This document shows positions 1 to 7,509 of a stretch of DNA of 64,000 nucleotides, piece after piece (position 1 is the first letter of the stretch; each line of letters starts with the position of its first letter). The notes beneath the pieces are model-generated. The model saw only the letters and a program-made list of their open reading frames with translations, was not told the DNA's origin and ran no database searches. Made by a program: the position numbers and the translations under genes. Source of the DNA: Taibaiella soli (GTDB taxonomy: Bacteria > Bacteroidota > Bacteroidia > Chitinophagales > Chitinophagaceae). Where the stretch lies: positions 218,128-282,127 of the forward strand of contig NZ_QKTW01000009.1 in NCBI RefSeq assembly GCF_003236175.1, written 5' to 3'.

Positions 1-157
1 TTTTCTTTTAGTGAAATGCCGGTATTGCAATAGAACTGGCATGATTATTTAGTAAATAAGCTTCCTCCTTCTCACTGAAAATTACCCTGTTTTAAGGCAT
101 CAGCTACCGCAGCACATCGAAACAACCATCATTAATCTGCGTAAAAACTAAAACAGT

Positions 158-475
158 ATGCAACACAAAACGGACAAAGTGCTTAAAATCACTGTTGAGA
201 AACACACTGCGATTACATCGTCAACTTATTGGGTCGCCGACGTAAAAGACCGCGTGATTATCGACGTAAAAGAATGTAACAGAAATATGGGAAAGGGGAA
301 TGTGGGCCTGTACAAAATGCTTGGGAATCAGCTACTCAGGGAGTTGGAAATAGAAAATGATCAGATTGTGCTGGATGCACGTTCGCTGAATGTCAAGAAC
401 ACGAGTTATGTTGTCGAATTGCCGAGCGGCATGCGCATCGAGTTGTTGGCTGGTGATGTGCCGGTGCATTCGTAA
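158..475 (+). CDS. Hypothetical protein, 105 aa
   Basis: I do not recognise this family. The protein is small and soluble-looking, with no signal peptide or membrane segment. It has alternating charged and hydrophobic stretches that suggest a small alpha/beta fold, and it ends in a hydrophobic beta-rich tail. The ATG at 158 is preceded by an A-rich leader with no Shine-Dalgarno motif, as usual in this genome. A strong terminator hairpin follows 17 bases after the stop, so it is probably a single-gene transcript. It lies outside the integrative element, on the chromosomal left flank. Confidence 0.6.
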   Translation: MQHKTDKVLKITVEKHTAITSSTYWVADVKDRVIIDVKECNRNMGKGNVGLYKMLGNQLLRELEIENDQIVLDARSLNVKNTSYVVELPSGMRIELLAGDVPVHS

Positions 476-492
476 GTAAGTCAGCATAATGA

Positions 493-527
493 AAAAGGAT
501 TTCAAACAGCAGGTTTGAAATCCTTTT
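493..527. terminator. Intrinsic terminator, 15-bp stem
   Basis: Perfect 15-bp inverted repeat (493-507 with 513-527) with a 5-nt loop, AAAA on one side and TTTT on the other. It can work in both directions and separates the plus-strand gene ending at 475 from the minus-strand gene ending at 585. Confidence 0.85.
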
Positions 528-584
528 ATTATTAAGATAAGTTCTTGCCATTAAGACATCTTTCTTCTATCCAGACATCTGAAA

Positions 585-1100
585 TTAACCGCCGGTTTGT
601 TTCTTTTGTATCTGTTCACTTTTTTTTTCATCGTCTTTTCGTCGTTTCAACCAGTATAGCCAGCATTTCCGCGCATGGATACCAAAAAAAGCAGCCTGGT
701 GTGTGATATTTTCTTTGTCGAAATTAAAACCTTCGCAAAATTCCGGATAGTCCATAAATAAGAAAAAACCTTTCCCGGTAATATAGCCATCAGTTTCACC
801 ACAAAGTAATACACCGATCAGGGGACGGCCTTGAAGCCATTGTTCGCCGTTAATTTCGCTGCATATTAAGCCAATTAGTTTTCGGTGGTAACTGTAAGTG
901 ACGTAGAGAGGGATGTTTAAGGCGGTGTACAATTCTCTGAAAGTGCATTTGCTTCCTACCTTGGCTAAACCAATGAGGTAATTAGTAATAGCTTCTTTTA
1001 AAGATTGATAATTGGAATATTCACCGAGCAAATGTGCGGGATATTCAGTGCAGCGTACAAAGGCTGGATGCCCAAAAGGTATTGACGATAATTGATCCAT
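585..1100 (-). CDS. Hypothetical protein, 171 aa
   Basis: Function unknown. The protein has no signal peptide. The middle section (about residues 50-115) reads like a compact winged-helix or alpha/beta domain, with the pattern LIGLICSEING followed by RPLIGVLLCGE and GKGFFLFM. The C-terminus is very basic (WLKRRKDDEKKSEQ), which could bind nucleic acid, but this is inference. It is convergent with the gene at 158-475 and ends about 57 bases from their shared terminator. It is the last chromosomal gene before the left end of the integrative element. Confidence 0.6.
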   Translation of the reverse strand: MDQLSSIPFGHPAFVRCTEYPAHLLGEYSNYQSLKEAITNYLIGLAKVGSKCTFRELYTALNIPLYVTYSYHRKLIGLICSEINGEQWLQGRPLIGVLLCGETDGYITGKGFFLFMDYPEFCEGFNFDKENITHQAAFFGIHARKCWLYWLKRRKDDEKKSEQIQKKQTGG

Positions 1101-1160
1101 GTTTATGAATTTTTCGTATTATGAATAGTGCTTAGTTCTTTACAAGAACTGTCACACTTT

Positions 1161-1193
1161 TAAAAAAAAGACTTTGATTTATGGAAGTCTTTT
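1161..1193 (-). terminator. Displaced terminator of the CAU tRNA gene
   Basis: A 9-bp stem (1166-1174 with 1185-1193, 10-nt loop) is followed, reading leftwards, by a run of eight T residues on the minus strand. It lies one base outside the left 15-bp attachment repeat. Joining this sequence to the tRNA 3' end at 15253 would give a tRNA gene followed directly by its terminator. I infer that it is the original terminator, separated from the tRNA when the element inserted. Confidence 0.7.
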
Positions 1194-1194
1194 G

Positions 1195-1209
1195 TGTGGT
1201 CCCACATGG
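1195..1209. repeat. attL, left 15-bp core repeat of the integrative element
   Basis: TGTGGTCCCACATGG is identical to 15251-15265, which covers the last 13 bases of the tRNA gene plus two bases beyond. The left copy has no tRNA body attached, so it is the short att remnant. The match stops at both flanking bases (G versus T before it, A versus G after it). Confidence 0.85.
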
Positions 1210-1328
1210 AATGGAATTCTATGCTTTGGATGGATTTGGATTGACTTTAAAACAGCTGTATTACAGCTGTTTATGCAAATTTGCATAAGGGTGGATTCAT
1301 GGATATTCCAATAAAGTCTAGTATTTTT

Positions 1329-1348
1329 GTCAACGTTTTTGTCAATGG
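1329..1348 (+). promoter_or_regulatory. Candidate integrase arm site, left
   Basis: The 20-bp motif GTCAAYRTTTTTGTCAATGG holds two GTCAA half-sites 12 bases apart. A copy in the same orientation (18 of 20 identical) lies inside the right end at 15199-15218. Paired direct sites near both ends of a tRNA-integrated element are typical of tyrosine-recombinase arm binding; the assignment is inferred. Confidence 0.55.
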
Positions 1349-1387
1349 TGTAATTACATCGCCGGCGGAAATGGCAAACTAAAACCC

Positions 1388-2619
1388 ATGAACGTATCTT
1401 TTTACCTGCTAACACCGAATGCAAAAACTCAATCACAGCTTTACGTATCTATTTCAAATAAAAGTTCGCGTCTTCGATTCGCCGCCGGCGAGGAATTTCT
1501 TATCAAATATTGTAACTCCAGAGAGAAGAAAGGAGATAAGACATTGGTTAAGCGAAATACTCCGTTCACATTGGAGTATAACAGTATCCTCAATTCAATC
1601 AGCGACAACTTGAGATTGCTTGCAATGCAGCTGCAAAGGGAGCAAGGCGAGTATAGCTTACAAGATGTTCGGAATATTTATTGGACACGTATAGGCTGGA
1701 TAGATGATAAGAACCAGGTAACTTTCGCCAATGCTTTTGAACAATATAAGGAGGCATCCAGGATACATTGGTCAGTTGAGTTTTATAAGATACAATGTGC
1801 AATGGAGAACCATTTGACTGAATTTAAGAAAGCGCGTAATGAAAGTGTCGAATTCCAAAATTTCAATAAGGATTTGTGGGAAAGCATTATCAGCTATTTT
1901 GTTCTTGATTTAAAAACTGCGAACTCGACGACGAATAAATATCTGAAATCGCTGAAGAGATTCCTCAAATATTCTGCGAAGAAAGGTTACTTCAATGGTA
2001 GGGACCTTGATGATTGGAAATACTTAAAAGAGCATGAAGTTTTTAAGATTGCACTCAAAGAGCATGAAGTTGAAAAGCTGATTAATTTAGACTTGTCGGC
2101 AAGTAAGCGATTGGAGAAAGTAAGAGATTTGTTTTTGCTTGAAATATTACTGGGCAAAGGTTTTCAGACGTTCACAAAGTATTAGATCGTGAAAACTATG
2201 ACGGTAAATCTATCCGCATTTTTCAAGAAAAAACTAATGCTCTTGTTGCAATTCCTAAGCATTCCAAACTAGAAAATCACCTAGATGTACTTTTTGAAAA
2301 GTATCCTCAAGGCTTTCCGGTTATTTCTAATCAGAAGTTCAACGACTATCTAAAAGAGATTTGTGAGCTTGCTAAGTTCAATCAAAAACATCAATGGGTA
2401 AAGTTGGTAGGCAAACAGAAGGTTACCGAGAGTGACTTTCGCTACAACTTAATCACTAGTCATACGGGCCGGCGAACCTTTTGCACTATCGCGCTGAAAA
2501 AGGGGATAGACTCAGAATTAATAATGAAAGTTACTGGACATAAAAATTACGAACAGTTTCGAGCTTATGTAAAAGTCGATGATGAGGATTTAGAAACAGC
2601 ATTTTCAGAAAAATTCTAG
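1388..2619 (+). pseudogene. Tyrosine recombinase (phage integrase), frameshifted
   Basis: Site-specific recombinase expected to integrate and excise the element at the tRNA 3' end. The first frame (1388-2185) holds the N-terminal arm-binding and core-binding domains and stops right after LLLEILLG. Reading on in the +2 frame from about 2149 gives TGQRFSDVHKVL, then an uninterrupted catalytic domain to 2619. One missing base near 2148-2155 therefore restores a protein of about 410 aa, normal for Bacteroidota integrases. The catalytic residues are visible across the break: box I Arg in TGQRFSD, the HxxR motif in SHTGRRTF, a later His in GHKNY, and the Tyr nucleophile in FRAYVKV. The gene starts 178 bases inside the left att site, the usual place. 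It may be a true inactivating mutation or a sequence error; the catalytic half is otherwise intact. Confidence 0.85.
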
Positions 2620-3019
2620 CATAAAAAGAATGTTTTTTCTCTCTTCACTCGTTCACTTCGCACACAAAACATAGCAAGGCTACAACATTCTACCATTCTA
2701 TTCTGCTTAAAATAAACCCTTATGGCGTTAGCGAAAAATGGGGCAATCGCCCCTTTTGTTTATTCACCATTTCCGCAATGTTGTGTTTGGCAAATAATGC
2801 TTCGTTTTTTTTGTGTATTGTCACTTATGGACGTTACAAAAAGGTCTTTATAGCCCAGTTTTTACTTGGGTGTTGGCTCAGTACATTGACGATACTAACA
2901 ATACCTATGGCTAGACCTACTTACTATGGAAATCTAATTCAGAGAAATTAGAGAATTAACCCCAGCTTACATCGCCGGTAAAGATAAAAGCTGGGGAATA
3001 CTAGAAAAGTCTATCATCT
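2620..3019. other. Intergenic region with one terminator hairpin
   Basis: Noncoding stretch between the convergent integrase and 81-aa genes. The clear structure is a hairpin (GGGGC 2740-2744 with GCCCC 2749-2753, flanked by A and T runs, 2735-2758) that would terminate transcripts from both sides. Nothing else stands out. Confidence 0.6.
2735..2758. terminator. Intrinsic terminator after the integrase
   Basis: 5-bp GC stem with an AATC loop, preceded by AAAAA and followed by TTTT. It is suited to bidirectional termination between the integrase (+) and the small minus-strand genes. Confidence 0.65.
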
Positions 3020-3265
3020 CTAAACAACTGTCGCAGCAATACGACCTTTATCAGTAATTGCCAAAACGAAGTTTTCTGATGTAAGCGTTGTCGTGATCCA
3101 CCGATCAATATATCGCTCATTCTCCAACGTTTTCAGTATGTCCGTAAGCTCATCCACATTGGTTTCTGTGAGTCTACAGAGACTATCAATTGATACACTT
3201 AATTTACCGCCTGCCGGTACATACTGACCCACTGTTTGTAGGACCAAAAGTTCATTTTCAGTCAT
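3020..3265 (-). CDS. Small winged-helix-like protein, 81 aa
   Basis: Function unknown. The protein is acidic-to-neutral, starts MTENELLVLQTVGQYVP, and has the pattern of a small winged helix: three helices (LLVLQTVGQ, SIDSLCRLTE, VDELTDILKTLENERYI) followed by a beta hairpin (ITTTLTSENFVLAITDKG). A role as a regulator of the element is plausible but inferred. It starts one base after the stop codon of the 46-aa gene at 3267-3407, so the two probably form a small minus-strand operon facing the integrase. Confidence 0.6.
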   Translation of the reverse strand: MTENELLVLQTVGQYVPAGGKLSVSIDSLCRLTETNVDELTDILKTLENERYIDRWITTTLTSENFVLAITDKGRIAATVV

Positions 3266-3266
3266 G

Positions 3267-3407
3267 TTACTTTTTTTTAGGTGGAGTTTTCGGTTTGTCG
3301 GTTTCTTTTACGGTCGTTTTGGGGTTTTTATCAGCATAATCTTTACTGGTGTATTGACCGGTGTCGGCATCCCTGTACTTAGGAGCTGGTTTTGATGATT
3401 TCGCCAT
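3267..3407 (-). CDS. Conserved 46-aa basic protein
   Basis: A short but convincing ORF. The protein begins MAKSSKPAPKYRDADTGQY, continues into a YADKNPKTTVKE stretch, and ends in a Lys/Pro-rich tail. The YRD-x-x-TGQY and KNPKTTVKE blocks match a small protein found widely and without known function in bacteria, sometimes mislabelled as a transporter. It has no signal peptide or membrane span and is probably largely unstructured. The stop lies one base before the start of the next gene (3020-3265), supporting co-transcription. Confidence 0.6.
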   Translation of the reverse strand: MAKSSKPAPKYRDADTGQYTSKDYADKNPKTTVKETDKPKTPPKKK

Positions 3408-3825
3408 AAGCTAGAAAGACGCCCTGATTTTATGGGCTATAGATATTGCATCAATTGCAATGCCAATGTAAAGGTTGGTCAAAATGTCAGTACACATGTC
3501 ATAAAAATACCTATATCAAGGGAGGTACCACGAATAAATGTCATATAATCACAATCCATTAGCGGTATATTGTCTGTCACTATGAGTCATAATCGGAATC
3601 ATACGGTTTGGTAAGCAGTACTTTGCCGAAGTCGAATAACTTGAGGGAAATATTTTTTACGTCAACTTCTCATCTAAGGGGATGCTATGAAACCCGTTAT
3701 GGTAAATGATTTCGTCGATTATTCAAAGAATCGCAAAGTCAAACCATCGAAAAAAAATGCGTTGAAAATTTTGAAGAATGGATTTTGTCGATTACAATAG
3801 ACATACACACATACCGCAGAGTCCT
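3408..3825. other. 418-bp divergent regulatory region
   Basis: This lies between the minus-strand small genes and the plus-strand HTH/primase pair, so it should hold both promoters. TGTCA-type words recur (near 3483, 3496, 3540 and 3575) and could be regulator or recombinase sites. A possible 37-codon lysine-rich ORF runs 3687-3800 (+), starting MKPVMVNDFVDYSK, just before the HTH gene. I do not call it as a gene, because nothing but its length and composition supports it. Confidence 0.4.
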
Positions 3826-4149
3826 ATGACAAATCCTTTTGAATCCTTGGAGCATAAACTTGCCAGGATTGAAACCTTGCTCGAAAGCCGGTTCATTGAA
3901 AAAACCGAAAAGAAAGATGCTATCGATCACACGCTTTTCATGCCAGTACAAGACGTTTATCCGCGCTATTGTAGCCGACAAACATTCTACAATCATGTAA
4001 AAAACGGCATGATTAAACTCTACAAATTTGGCAACCGTTCTTTTGTTAAAAGGGATGAGTTTTTTGCCACATTTAAAGAAGTAAAAGTTGCCCAATCACT
4101 TTCCAATTTAAAAACCCACAAAACCAAGGAGGCCCATATTGCACAATGA
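3826..4149 (+). CDS. Helix-turn-helix DNA-binding protein (excisionase-like)
   Basis: Small DNA-binding protein, 107 aa from the ATG at 3826; an ATG at 3778 would add 16 residues. The N-terminus (MTNPFESLEHKLARIETLLESR) is a short coiled coil. Residues 40-90 carry the MerR/excisionase-type helix-turn-helix-wing pattern with YCSRQTFYNHVKNGMIKLYKFGNR and a following K/R-rich wing, the form usual in mobile elements of Bacteroidota. It probably regulates the element or assists excision. Its last 11 bases overlap the start of the primase gene, which has a strong Shine-Dalgarno motif within this gene's 3' end, so the two are likely translationally coupled. Confidence 0.75.
   Translation: MTNPFESLEHKLARIETLLESRFIEKTEKKDAIDHTLFMPVQDVYPRYCSRQTFYNHVKNGMIKLYKFGNRSFVKRDEFFATFKEVKVAQSLSNLKTHKTKEAHIAQ
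4126..4132 (+). promoter_or_regulatory. Strong Shine-Dalgarno site that sets the primase start
   Basis: AAGGAGG lies 6 bases before a TTG codon at 4139. Genes elsewhere in the window almost never have such a motif. The nearby ATG at 4146 is in another frame, so this site argues for a TTG start of the primase inside the end of the HTH gene. Confidence 0.6.
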
Positions 4150-5568
4150 AATTGAAAACCTAACGACCCTTTGTCAAGTCCCACTTTCAAACACCGTCCT
4201 ACAGAATCTTCTGGATAATCTTCAAGAGGTAAATCTTAACACACTTATTTACGAACGCGCCGGCGACGAAGTTAAAAGCGGCATAAAACAGAAGCACTAC
4301 ATTGTCTGCATTATTGATGAAATTATTCGCCAAGCTAAAAAAACAATTTCGGTTTGTGCCAGCGTCATGATTTTATTTATGCTTATAACGGAACTTATTG
4401 GGAGTTGATCGATGGTAAAGAATTCAAAACATTCTTAGGCCTCGCGAGTCAGAAAGTCGGCCACAAGGGCCTAGAAGGTCAACACTATGAATTCCGCGAT
4501 AAATTGTTCAAGCAGTTTTTTTCGGCGGCGTACTTGCCCACGCCAATCATTTCAGATGAAGTTGTCCTTATTAATTTAAAGAATGGGACTTTAGAAATTA
4601 CTCCGAAAGGATTCAAGTTGAGAGAACATCGGAAGGCGGATTTTATGACCTACCAGTTGCCATTTGCCTTTGACCCGTTGGCGAAATGCCCAAGATTTGA
4701 AAAATACCTATTGAAAGTATTACCGGAAAGTCAATGCCGTGACATTCTAGCGGAATTTATGGGTTATTCGTTTACCAGGAAATTAAAATTGGAAAAGTGC
4801 TTGTTGTTATACGGAGATGGTGCGAACGGAAAATCAGTTTTCTTTGAAGTAATGTATGCGGTCTATGGCCGAGAAAATATTTCAACGCTGTCATTGGGCA
4901 GCCTGAAAGAAGAGCATAATAGGGCAATGCTATCGAACAAACTACTGAATTATGGCAGTGAAATAAACAGTGGTGCTATTGAGGTTGATACGTTCAAACA
5001 ACTAGCTTCGGGTGAACCTGTGCAAGCCAGGCTGAAATACGGCAATTCATTTATGATGGAATTTTACTCGAAACTAGCTTTCAATTGTAACGCACTTCCC
5101 TCAGTATCCGAATATTCAGAAGCCTTTTTTAGACGGTTTGTAATCATTCCATTTGACATAACAATTCCAGAGAAAGACCGCGATCCGAACCTTTCCAGTG
5201 ATATTATTGAGAACGAATTGGCTGGCGTTTTTAACTGGATTCTTGTAGGTCTTACTCGATTGCTCCAGAATAATAAATTTACCACTAGCGAAAAAGTCAA
5301 AGCGATATTGAATAGATATCGTATTTCGAGTGACACTGTAGCATTGTTTTTAGAAGAACAGGGGTATAGGCCATGTGTCGATAGTACCATGTCACTCGCT
5401 CACTTGTATGACAAATATAAAACCTACTGTGTCACCGGCGGATACCGGAGTATAAGCAACAGAAACTTTAGTGACCGCCTCAAAAAGTTAGGCTTCGAAT
5501 CCACTCGCAAAAACAGCGGCACGTTTATATACGCGGCGTACGCAGAGCTTTCCTCTTCCTCTTTGTAA
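4139..5568 (+). pseudogene. P4/D5-type primase-helicase, split by a -1 frameshift
   Basis: Superfamily 3 helicase linked to a D5 N-terminal domain, used by phages and satellites to start their own replication. The N-terminal frame (TTG 4139 to 4408) runs to RQAKK. The rest is in the -1 frame from the A7 tract at 4337-4343, giving NNFGLCQRHDFIYAYNGTYW and onward. Helicase signatures are clear: Walker A LLYGDGANGKS, the acidic EINSGAIEVDTFK region, sensor-1 NCNALP and the arginine finger in EAFFRRF. Joined, the protein has about 476 aa, a normal length. One missing A would explain the break. Slippage on the A tract is possible, but the site is not a perfect -1 slippery heptamer in the zero frame. 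The gene overlaps the HTH gene upstream. Confidence 0.8.
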
Positions 5569-5685
5569 AGTACTTTACAAAATCTAATTACATTTTACAG
5601 TTACACACATTATTAATAATTTACTTCAGTGAACGAAGTGAAAGAAGTGAAGTATTTCAAACACTTTTTTTATACAAAAAACTCT

Positions 5686-6360
5686 ATGGCAGATATCAAG
5701 CTTGAAATACCCAAAAAGATAGCGACGGAAATCCGTTGGCAGGCACACTTAAACAAATTGAGCTTTGGAGAGTGGGTAGAGCGGAGTTTGATGGATCGTT
5801 TAACTAGTGACTGGACATCAGAACATGTTAACACGACCTTTTATCCGCTCCATCCACCAGAAGCATACAGCCAAACAGAATGCGTTACATTAACTATTCC
5901 AGATGACGTAATGTCAACTATGAAGTCCTTAGATATGTTTACCCGAATATCAATTGAGAAATGGTTATATGTCTCGTTGCTAAATGATGTTCAGTCATTC
6001 GAAACAAGGCGATTGGCTTTATTAGTTTATGAAGAGGAAATGTTCGAAAATGAGACAGGAATTTACCAATTTAATAACTCCAATAGTGAGATCGCATCTT
6101 TCATAGAGAGCATTGATAAGGACAAACTGGTAAATATCAGATGGCTGGCTTACGGGCTAAATACCCAGTTTAATTTGCTTTTAAAGAAAATGAACCCTGA
6201 AGATATCGAGTGGGTGTATGAATGTTTTCGTTCAATACTATCAATCATAAGAGAGAGTGTGTCTAACAGTCCGACGTACAATGGAGCGTTAAAAATTATT
6301 GGAAGAGGTCGGGACAGTTATGGTTGGAAATTCCCTGGCACAGTTAAACAATCTAATTAA
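5686..6360 (+). CDS. Tandem ribbon-helix-helix-like protein, 224 aa
   Basis: Probable DNA-binding regulator. Near the N-terminus, IKLEIPKKIATEIRWQAHLN followed by SFGEWVERSL has the shape of an Arc/MetJ ribbon-helix-helix unit (beta strand, two helices). A second, weaker copy occurs around residues 66-105 (CVTLTIPDDVMSTMKSL, then SIEKWLYVSLL). The C-terminal half is helical and unrecognised. I chose the ATG at 5686 because it directly precedes the first strand; a GTG at 5629 would add 19 residues of low-complexity sequence. It follows the primase by 117 bases and could regulate copy number or maintenance. A hairpin follows the stop. Confidence 0.65.
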   Translation: MADIKLEIPKKIATEIRWQAHLNKLSFGEWVERSLMDRLTSDWTSEHVNTTFYPLHPPEAYSQTECVTLTIPDDVMSTMKSLDMFTRISIEKWLYVSLLNDVQSFETRRLALLVYEEEMFENETGIYQFNNSNSEIASFIESIDKDKLVNIRWLAYGLNTQFNLLLKKMNPEDIEWVYECFRSILSIIRESVSNSPTYNGALKIIGRGRDSYGWKFPGTVKQSN

Positions 6361-6367
6361 AGTAGGT

Positions 6368-6392
6368 AGCCCGTTCAAAATGAATGGGCTTT
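6368..6392 (+). terminator. Probable terminator after the RHH-like gene
   Basis: 10-bp stem (6368-6377 with 6381-6390, including one G-T pair) with a 3-nt loop, beginning 8 bases after the stop codon. The following T run is short, so efficiency is uncertain. Confidence 0.6.
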
Positions 6393-6521
6393 ACTAGTTG
6401 GTAACGACTCAGCGCGTTTTTAGCTGACAGTAATACTTTTACACATTGCTGCATCCTATTTAACCGGGTGAATTCCTATTTTAGTGTCTCAACAACCCAA
6501 TAACCCTGTTGTTCGACGAAC

Positions 6522-6713
6522 GTGGAAAAGATAAAAACTCTATTATTTGTAATATTGATTGTTGCAAGCACTCACAGTGCATTCGGCCAATCGTCGGCCT
6601 ATTATCCTGACGGCAAAAAAATAAATATTGAGTTCAGTACAATCCCAAAAAATGAAGTTGACAATATAACCATTACAGACTGGGAAGAATACGGAAAAAG
6701 AACAGTTCGCTAA
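6522..6713 (+). CDS. Possible small exported protein, 63 aa
   Basis: Short ORF with a GTG start. The first 22 residues look like a Sec signal peptide (MEKIKTLLFVILIVASTHSAFG, cleavage after AFG). The remaining 40 residues are polar and acidic with no motif I recognise. The reading frame ends before a long gap. It could be the intact start of a small secreted protein or the remnant of a longer exported one. No terminator or partner gene is evident. Confidence 0.4.
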   Translation: MEKIKTLLFVILIVASTHSAFGQSSAYYPDGKKINIEFSTIPKNEVDNITITDWEEYGKRTVR

Positions 6714-7092
6714 AACAAAGAACTCCGGGTAAATAACTTACAGTAAAATACTCCCGAATACCCGAACTTTACCCGAATTTGTAGCGTCCATTATTCGGCC
6801 TTAGAACTCCAACCTGATTACAACCGCCGGCGGCCTACGATATAAGGGGGCTGGGCATTGCAGAATAATAAAAACGGTGGGTCCTTCCTGGAGTGAAATA
6901 TATGCGGGTGCGAACACCCGCGAAATCAGACTTTCCATAGAAATTTTTTCTTACCCGAATTTTAGTTGAGATTTCTTCCCCAAATGCTCGAAATTCTTAA
7001 AACATATTGCAGATCCCCCACTGATGTATTTTAAGTCCGTCGGAACTTTAGATGTTATCGAAAAGTAGTTTATCGGCGTCTGTCTAAGAGTG
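6714..7092. other. 379-bp gap with repeats and a GC-rich hairpin
   Basis: No ORF is convincing here. A perfect 7-bp stem (GCGGGTG 6904-6910, loop CGAA, CACCCGC 6915-6921) has no T run, so it is not a standard terminator. The 12-mer TTACCCGAATTT occurs twice (about 6770 and 6951), with further CCCGAA words near 6760. This is where the plus-strand genes and the minus-strand defence operon converge. Confidence 0.5.
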
Positions 7093-7509
7093 CTAGCTGC
7101 GTATGAGATTTAATAGATCGGTAAGATATGTTTCTCTTTTCGTAGCGCTGCTTAGTTCACACTGCCAGATTACTATAACCCGCCATCCCAGCGATTGAAG
7201 GTCTTTCTTATTTTTTATATCGCGTTCTTTATTCTTCAAAATTTTTTCCCTCCAAAATTCTGTTCGTGTCTTGGGAAGTCTGCCTCCTTTACAGGTATGT
7301 CCGTGCCAGAAGCATCCGTGGACAAGAATTATAGTTTTGAACTTACTTAGAACTATATCCGGCTTTCCTGGGAGTTCTTTTACATTCTTCCTATATCTAA
7401 AACCATGAGCGAACAAGTATTTTCTAACCAATACTTCCGGATGAGTGTCTTTTCCAGAAATATTGCCCATAATTTGGGATCGCTTTTCTTGAGAATAAAT
7501 GTCAGACAT
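7093..7509 (-). CDS. vsr: Very-short-patch repair endonuclease Vsr
   Basis: Nicks DNA next to T:G mismatches produced by deamination of 5-methylcytosine, starting repair at cytosine-methylase sites. The 138-aa length is normal. Numbering matches E. coli Vsr as I know it: catalytic Asp51 (GKPDIV), Phe67-Trp68-His69, zinc ligands Cys66, His71, Cys73 and Cys117, and Trp86 are all present; position 63 is Val instead of Thr. Its ATG overlaps the stop of the AAA ATPase gene by one base (TAATG), so it is the last gene of the five-gene operon that starts with a C5 methyltransferase. In this setting it may repair methylation damage or serve as the nuclease of the restriction system. Confidence 0.95.
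   Translation of the reverse strand: MSDIYSQEKRSQIMGNISGKDTHPEVLVRKYLFAHGFRYRKNVKELPGKPDIVLSKFKTIILVHGCFWHGHTCKGGRLPKTRTEFWREKILKNKERDIKNKKDLQSLGWRVIVIWQCELSSATKRETYLTDLLNLIRS

Noticed and set aside
3687..3800. 37-codon lysine-rich ORF MKPVMVNDFVDYSK...
   Set aside because: It is short, partly overlaps the alternative start of the HTH gene, and has no supporting homology I can see. It is kept only as a note in the gap entry.
3739..4095. 118-aa minus-strand ORF opposite the HTH gene
   Set aside because: It is the antisense shadow of a recognisable HTH protein and has no family pattern of its own.
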